Of a stretch of 11,309 nt of DNA, positions 7,343-11,309 are shown piece after piece. Location of the stretch: contig CAMUJQ010000032.1 of the NCBI GenBank assembly GCA_947089305.1, positions 1 to 11,309 of the forward strand, written 5' to 3'. The DNA comes from an uncultured Clostridia bacterium (GTDB lineage: Bacteria > Bacillota > Clostridia > Christensenellales > UBA1242). The notes below the pieces were generated by a model. It did no database searches. It was given only the letters and a program-made list of their open reading frames with translations, and was not told the DNA's origin. Within the stretch, counting starts at the first letter, position 1; each line of letters begins with the position of its first letter. Position numbers and translations under genes: made by a program.

Positions 7343-8341
7343 ATGAAAAAATTTATTGACAAGTTTTTTTCCAACCCTAATAGGTTGTTGAATATATCAT
7401 GCACTATTTTAAGTGTATTAGTTTTTGCTTTATGTATCCTTAGCGTTGTTGCTGGTTTTTTTGGTGGCACATACGAAGGCTCTACAAATCAAATGTATGT
7501 TGAAGATAATTATCTAACTAATGATTCTTATATTACTGAAAGTAACAATATTTCACGTGACAAAGTATACTTTACTAAAGAAGCTGATGGTTCTTATGGA
7601 CAAACTGCATTTTATGAAGTATTAAATGTTCTTGCTAAAGAAAAAGAAAAAGTTAATGCAGAGGGTGGAGTTTATAATGAAACCAATGGTTTAACTTATG
7701 CTGAGTCCGTTGGAATGACAGTTGTTCAATCTATGCTTTTACGTGCTGGAATTGATTCAACTAAAGATATTTTTTATGAAGAAGCTACCAAAGAAATATC
7801 TTCATCAGGTTTTGGGCCTGAATGTAGTATGAAGGTTTATGTTTCTGGAGGTAATGCGCGTTATGAAGCCTCAAATAAAGCTACTTTAAGTGGAAATAAA
7901 GTTCTAGGTGCATATAATAATAATATCAAAGAACTTCCTTATAAAGATTTTAAAAAGAATGTAACAGGCTTTTATGATGTAATGCCACTTAGTTTTTCAA
8001 CAAATGAAAATGAAATTGACATGTCTAGTTGCTCATTAAGTGAAAGTTTTTTAGGTTATACTTTTATTTATAATATAAAAATGAATGGCAATGATTTTAC
8101 TAAAATTTATGAAAATAAATTTGGCGCAGCAGCAGGTGCAGTAGGAAATTCAACAAAATTACATTCTTATCAATTTGTTATTAATTTTAATAAATATGGC
8201 CAAGTTTTAAATTATGATTCGAATTATTCATTTTTCTTGAAAAAGAAAGCTATGGGTATGATTTGTGATGTTGAAACTAAAGGCAATTTAAAATCAGTTA
8301 TTTCTTATAAAGGCTCAAATTATTTAGTAGAAAAATTCTAA
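7343..8341 (+). CDS. Unrecognised membrane-anchored or exported protein, paralog A
   Basis: The function is not recognised. The 332-residue product has a short basic N-terminus, one hydrophobic helix (about residues 16-40, signal peptide or anchor) and a long soluble part rich in Ser, Asn, Tyr and Lys that should lie outside the membrane. There is no lipobox Cys in the expected place. The C-terminal region (FVINFNKYGQVLNYDS ... GSNYLVE) resembles that of the next gene (YVFNLDRYGNVISFTR ... DSNYKIK), and both have a preceding 'GY-x-hydrophobic-x-L/I' strand, so the two look like old tandem paralogs. ATG 7343 is chosen because it follows the promoter directly and precedes the signal segment; the in-frame TTG at 7307 is the -35 box itself. 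There is no Shine-Dalgarno site, consistent with leaderless translation. Confidence 0.8.
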   Translation: MKKFIDKFFSNPNRLLNISCTILSVLVFALCILSVVAGFFGGTYEGSTNQMYVEDNYLTNDSYITESNNISRDKVYFTKEADGSYGQTAFYEVLNVLAKEKEKVNAEGGVYNETNGLTYAESVGMTVVQSMLLRAGIDSTKDIFYEEATKEISSSGFGPECSMKVYVSGGNARYEASNKATLSGNKVLGAYNNNIKELPYKDFKKNVTGFYDVMPLSFSTNENEIDMSSCSLSESFLGYTFIYNIKMNGNDFTKIYENKFGAAAGAVGNSTKLHSYQFVINFNKYGQVLNYDSNYSFFLKKKAMGMICDVETKGNLKSVISYKGSNYLVEKF

Positions 8342-8351
8342 AGGATATTTT

Positions 8352-9425
8352 ATGAAGATTAAAAAGAAGAAAAGAGGTAAATTAATTGTTACTTTGTGCA
8401 TGTTGTTATGTACTCTTCTTTTAAGTGTTGGAGGCTTAACTTTTTTAAAAGGTGTTAACGCAAATGAAAAAACTGATAACAATTTATTGGAATTGGATGA
8501 AGTTATATCAAATGATTTAGTTAATGCTGATTATAATGATGTTAATGGTCCCTCAAATATTAAAATCCCTGTTAAATTAAACTCTGTAGATGAATGTGTA
8601 GATCAAATTTACAAATTCATGGCCGAAAGTTGTTATGTTGCAAGCTCAGCTGGTAAAATAAATTTGCGTGGTTCTGTTAAGGGATTAGTTTCAGATGTAA
8701 ATGTTTGTGACTTAGATTGCATTGATGATTTTGAGCACGATTCATTGGGAAGAACTTATTGGGTTGAAGGTTTTAAATTAAAATCAATTAATAATTCAGT
8801 AATTGAAAGCTTATTTGATTTATATAAAGGTTTGTTTATTGATGCTATTATGCAATATAATAGATTTTACTTTATTGATGATGATAATTGTTATAAGCAA
8901 CATTTTAAAAATAGTGAAATAGAATTTACTGATGGTTTTAATATGAGACCAGATATAATGGAAAAAACAAATATTTATAAACAAAATAACAATGATATTT
9001 ATAAAAGAAAAAAATATAAAGAACGCGCATTCAGATACGACATTAATAGTTCAACAATTGAAAATGCTAAATTTACAAAATTAATCAGTGGCTATAAATT
9101 AGAACTTGATTTAAATGAAGCAGGTGCAAGAGACTTTTATAAAAGATTTGTTTCGAGTATTCCTAGTGCATTTTTAGAATTTTGTTATCCAAAACAACTT
9201 CATTATGTTTTTAATCTTGATAGATATGGTAATGTAATTTCATTTACAAGAGAAGAAATTGTTTCAATTGGATTAAACGGAAGCTCAAAAGGAATTAATA
9301 TTAGTGCTACAACGGATTTAAAATTTAATTATCAATATAATTTTAAAATTAAAGATTCAAATTATAAAATTAAATTAGATAATAAGTTTACTGATGCTTT
9401 AGATAAAGATAAAATTCCATATTAA
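8352..9425 (+). CDS. Unrecognised secreted protein with signal peptide, paralog B
   Basis: The function is not recognised. The 357-residue product has a classical Sec signal peptide: basic n-region MKIKKKKRGK, hydrophobic residues about 11-32, and a likely cleavage after V35-N36-A37. The mature part is hydrophilic, with several Cys in its first half (for example DECVDQ, ESCYVA, NVCDLDC) and a C-terminal half similar to the preceding gene. The shared landmarks are a GY strand, LH before the F-N-x-x-x-YG-x-V motif, and a final SNY. The ribosome site AAGGA (8341-8345) overlaps the last base of the previous stop, 6 nt before ATG, so the two are one operon. A possible disulfide pattern and an extracellular role are inferences. 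It sits between minE and the M50 protease pair, where many Clostridia have rodA and mgsA. Confidence 0.82.
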   Translation: MKIKKKKRGKLIVTLCMLLCTLLLSVGGLTFLKGVNANEKTDNNLLELDEVISNDLVNADYNDVNGPSNIKIPVKLNSVDECVDQIYKFMAESCYVASSAGKINLRGSVKGLVSDVNVCDLDCIDDFEHDSLGRTYWVEGFKLKSINNSVIESLFDLYKGLFIDAIMQYNRFYFIDDDNCYKQHFKNSEIEFTDGFNMRPDIMEKTNIYKQNNNDIYKRKKYKERAFRYDINSSTIENAKFTKLISGYKLELDLNEAGARDFYKRFVSSIPSAFLEFCYPKQLHYVFNLDRYGNVISFTREEIVSIGLNGSSKGINISATTDLKFNYQYNFKIKDSNYKIKLDNKFTDALDKDKIPY

Positions 9426-9447
9426 AAACTGCGTCTGCAGTTTTTTT
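9424..9447 (+). terminator. Intrinsic terminator closing the paralog A-B operon
   Basis: A perfect 9-bp stem (AAAAACTGC pairing with GCAGTTTTT) with tetraloop GTCT, followed by more T. It starts within the TAA stop codon, like the terminator at 6173. Confidence 0.88.
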
Positions 9448-9486
9448 AATACGCATAATAAGCTTAAAAAGCACATAAATTTTAAT

Positions 9487-10176
9487 ATGCATAAGTTTGA
9501 TGGATTGGATATTGAAACTAAGTATGAAGAGAATTTAGAAGAAAATTTTTTTGATGTTCAAAGCAGTGAAGAATTTGAAACTAATACTTTAAAAACTTTA
9601 GAAATAAAGCCACAAAAAAATAGATATAAATTCTTTTTTGCGTTTTTAATGATTGTTGGAACAATTTTTATTGTTTCTTCAATTTATTTAGGAAATTTTA
9701 AAGAAATTAAGTTGTTTTTACAAAATGAGTATAATTATAAGCACAAAGAATTAATTAGTTCAAGTGAGTTCGTAGATAATTTTTGTGAATTTTTTAATAT
9801 TTCACAAAAAGTTAATACATCTCAAATTAAACAAATTGAAATTAAAAAACCATTTATTGCAGTTGATATTTTGGTAGATGATGGAGAAATAGTCTTTAAA
9901 AATATAGAAAGTGTTTTTTTAAAAGCAGGAGTTAATGGGCGTGTTGTAAAAATTGATAACACACTTGGTGGCAGACGTGTAGAGATTTTATGTGATAATG
10001 GTTGCATATTAATTTATAAAGGTTTGACCTATATTGGAACTCAAATAAATAAAACTTTAAAAATCGGGGATTTATTTGGAGCTGCAAACGGTGATGTTGT
10101 GTTATCTCTGTTTTATAAAAACAATAAATTAAATTTAAACTTAGATGAACAAGGAAATATTATATGGGAAAGTTAA
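9487..10176 (+). CDS. SpoIVFA-like single-pass membrane protein with degenerate M23/LytM domain
   Basis: The 229-residue product has an acidic cytosolic N-terminus (about 1-47), one transmembrane helix (about 48-68) and an outer domain. Residues about 120-215 follow the M23 (LytM) barrel pattern: PFIAVDILVDDGEI, then FLKAGVNGRVVKI where M23 has 'V.A..dGvV', RRVEILCDNGCILIYKGL where it has 'v.I.H.nG....Y.hL', and LKIGDLFGAA for 'GqxiG'. The zinc ligands (HxxxD and HxH) are absent, so it should not cut peptidoglycan. SpoIVFA of B. subtilis likewise carries a degenerate LytM domain and controls the intramembrane protease SpoIVFB; the M50 gene overlapping this one by 13 nt supports that reading. 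There is no clear Shine-Dalgarno site before ATG 9487 and no clear promoter after the terminator, so the start is less certain than its neighbours. Confidence 0.78.
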   Translation: MHKFDGLDIETKYEENLEENFFDVQSSEEFETNTLKTLEIKPQKNRYKFFFAFLMIVGTIFIVSSIYLGNFKEIKLFLQNEYNYKHKELISSSEFVDNFCEFFNISQKVNTSQIKQIEIKKPFIAVDILVDDGEIVFKNIESVFLKAGVNGRVVKIDNTLGGRRVEILCDNGCILIYKGLTYIGTQINKTLKIGDLFGAANGDVVLSLFYKNNKLNLNLDEQGNIIWES

Positions 10177-11003
10177 AAGTACATCCGCTTTTTATTATTC
10201 TATGTATTCTTTCCTTTGTATTTGGGTATGCAAATGTTTTTTTTGTATATATAATTGCAATTTTGCTTCATGAAGTGGGTCATAGTACAATGGCAAAAAA
10301 ATTGGGATATAGTTTAAATAATTTTTGCCTTTTACCGCAAGGAGCTTTAGTGTATGGATATCAAAAATTTAGAAATCCAATAGATGAAATAAAGATTGCT
10401 GCTGTTGGTCCAATTGTAAATATAATTTTAGTTATTTTATGTTTAGCCTTATGGTGGTTGGTTCCAGATATTTATTCTCAAACTGAAAATTGGGTTTTTT
10501 GTAATTTAGGGATTGCCATATTTAATTTGCTTCCAATTTTACCTCTTGATGGTGGACGAATATTTTTAGCTTTTTTTACTATTAGAAAAAAAAGAAAACT
10601 TGGAATTATTATTGTAAATATTTTAGGCATAATTATAAGTTTATTTTGTTTTATAGTTTTTATATACTCATTATTTATCAAACCAAACTTTAGTTATTTA
10701 GTTATGGGTATATTTATCTTTGTTGGAGTTACTCAAAGTGGAAAAGAGCATATGTATGTTAACATATTATCGTTGTATGAAAATAAGTTAAAGAATGCTA
10801 AATATTTAAAAACAAATAGCATTATAATTAATGAAAATAAAAAACTAATAGATGTTTTTTATGGCCTAAGCAAATCAAAATATAATATTTTATATGTATC
10901 AAGTGAAACCGGAGAAGTAATAGCAAAACTTTTTGAACCTGAAATTTTAGAATTACTTGAAAGTAAACCATTAAATAGTAGACTTGGGGATTTCGTTAGT
11001 TAA
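10164..11003 (+). CDS. SpoIVFB-like M50 intramembrane (site-2) metalloprotease
   Basis: The 279-residue polytopic protein has the zinc motif HEVGH (H36, E37, H40) in an early helix and the second M50 signature NLLPILPLDGG (third ligand D129) in a later helix, so the active site looks intact. Hydrophobic segments lie at about 8-35, 77-100, 111-126, 143-172 and 177-190. The last 70 residues (for example ENKKLIDVFYGLSKSKYNILYVSSETGEVIAKL) resemble a single CBS-type repeat, as in SpoIVFB. Site-2 proteases cut membrane-bound substrates; SpoIVFB activates pro-sigma-K in the mother cell. The length fits SpoIVFB (about 290). It starts inside the upstream gene (13-nt overlap) with AAGGA 8 nt before ATG, which points to coupled, balanced synthesis with its probable regulator. 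The substrate is not in this window, and a sporulation role is not shown. Confidence 0.9.
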   Translation: MGKLKVHPLFIILCILSFVFGYANVFFVYIIAILLHEVGHSTMAKKLGYSLNNFCLLPQGALVYGYQKFRNPIDEIKIAAVGPIVNIILVILCLALWWLVPDIYSQTENWVFCNLGIAIFNLLPILPLDGGRIFLAFFTIRKKRKLGIIIVNILGIIISLFCFIVFIYSLFIKPNFSYLVMGIFIFVGVTQSGKEHMYVNILSLYENKLKNAKYLKTNSIIINENKKLIDVFYGLSKSKYNILYVSSETGEVIAKLFEPEILELLESKPLNSRLGDFVS

Positions 11004-11010
11004 AAATGTT

Positions 11011-11038
11011 TTGATTAGCATGTAATTTATGATATAAT
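11011..11038 (+). promoter_or_regulatory. Extended -10 sigma-A promoter for the right-edge gene
   Basis: TTGATT (11011-11016), a 16-bp spacer ending TGA, and a perfect TATAAT (11033-11038). It begins 8 nt after the M50 stop codon, and there is no terminator between the two genes, so read-through is also likely. Confidence 0.75.
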
Positions 11039-11047
11039 AAACCTATT

Positions 11048-11053
11048 AAGGGG
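11048..11053 (+). promoter_or_regulatory. Shine-Dalgarno site for a GTG start
   Basis: AAGGGG lies 7 nt before GTG 11061 and is the main reason to call that GTG as the start. The leader would be very short, with RNA starting near 11045. Confidence 0.7.
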
Positions 11054-11060
11054 TTATATT

Positions 11061-11309
11061 GTGCTTTATATTAATAAAGATTATGGATTTGATGGAAAAC
11101 CTCCATATTTTAAAGAATTTTATGAGGAAGCAACTAAAGGGCAGTTAATTAAAAAAGTAGATTTTCCAACAAATAATTTGACTGGAATTAGTTTGGATTA
11201 TAATCATTGTTGTGGAGCTTTATTTATTCATTCTAATGGGGCAATGTTTGGTGTTAGAATAGCAATTCTAGACCATGATGAGTGGATAGATAGTAATGAA
11301 TTTTTATTT
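11061..11309 (+). CDS. Unrecognised protein, 3' partial
   Basis: The first 83 residues are visible and the frame is still open at the right edge. It begins MLYINKDYGFDGKPPYFKEF and continues with a soluble-looking, mixed alpha/beta sequence with a Cys pair (YNHCCGALFIH) and no signal peptide or membrane helix so far. I do not recognise the family. In many Clostridia the M50 gene is followed by a TIGR03960-type radical SAM gene, and this start does not resemble one. The gene call rests on the good promoter, ribosome site and uninterrupted frame. Confidence 0.65.
   Translation, partial: MLYINKDYGFDGKPPYFKEFYEEATKGQLIKKVDFPTNNLTGISLDYNHCCGALFIHSNGAMFGVRIAILDHDEWIDSNEFLF

Noticed and set aside
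9822..10681. Reverse-strand frames at 9822-10007 and 10478-10681
   Set aside because: Both are antisense to well-supported domains (the LytM-like region and the M50 membrane helices) and have no start signals.
1..11309. TGA read as tryptophan (mycoplasma-like code)
   Set aside because: Trp is encoded by TGG throughout, and every gene is intact with the standard code; no frame needs TGA read-through.

Overview
The window is strongly A+T-rich and uses Gram-positive style signals: purine-rich Shine-Dalgarno sites, TATAAT-type promoters and short intrinsic terminators. It carries a remodelled version of the shape/division locus familiar from low-GC Clostridia. All genes lie on the + strand, and all nine stop codons seen are TAA. 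The best guess is an uncultured, low-GC member of the Bacillota (Clostridia or a relative). This rests on gene content, not on any database match.

Layout. Positions 1-3271 hold the 3' part of a very large exported protein made of Ig-like modules, ending in one membrane segment and a Lys-rich tail. A strong terminator follows, then about 340 bp of non-coding DNA with hairpins. From 3585 a strong extended -10 promoter drives two genes of the actin/ASKHA fold: a Ppx/GppA-HD protein with decayed nucleotide and phosphate loops, and a divergent MreB. A terminator overlapping the mreB-like stop codon closes this unit. Next come minD and a divergent minE, 2 nt apart, with no minC in the window.

A consensus-like promoter at 7307-7335 sits so close to the next ATG that the mRNA should be nearly leaderless. 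It serves two unrecognised exported or membrane-anchored proteins that appear to be ancient tandem paralogs, closed by a terminator at 9424-9447. Then come an overlapping pair: a SpoIVFA-like membrane protein with a degenerate M23/LytM domain, and a SpoIVFB-like M50 intramembrane metalloprotease with intact HExxH and LDGG motifs. A further extended -10 promoter starts an unrecognised gene that runs off the right edge.

How the genes fit together. In many Clostridia the order is mreB-mreC-mreD ... minC-minD-minE-rodA-mgsA-M23-M50. Here the mreB, minD, minE, M23 and M50 members are kept, mreCD, minC, rodA and mgsA are absent from their usual places, and two unknown secreted proteins sit where rodA-mgsA would be. 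The likely theme is envelope growth, septum placement and regulated intramembrane proteolysis. The most novel parts are the Ppx-like/MreB-like pair and the two paralogous secreted proteins. I saw no tRNA, rRNA, CRISPR array or mobile element.
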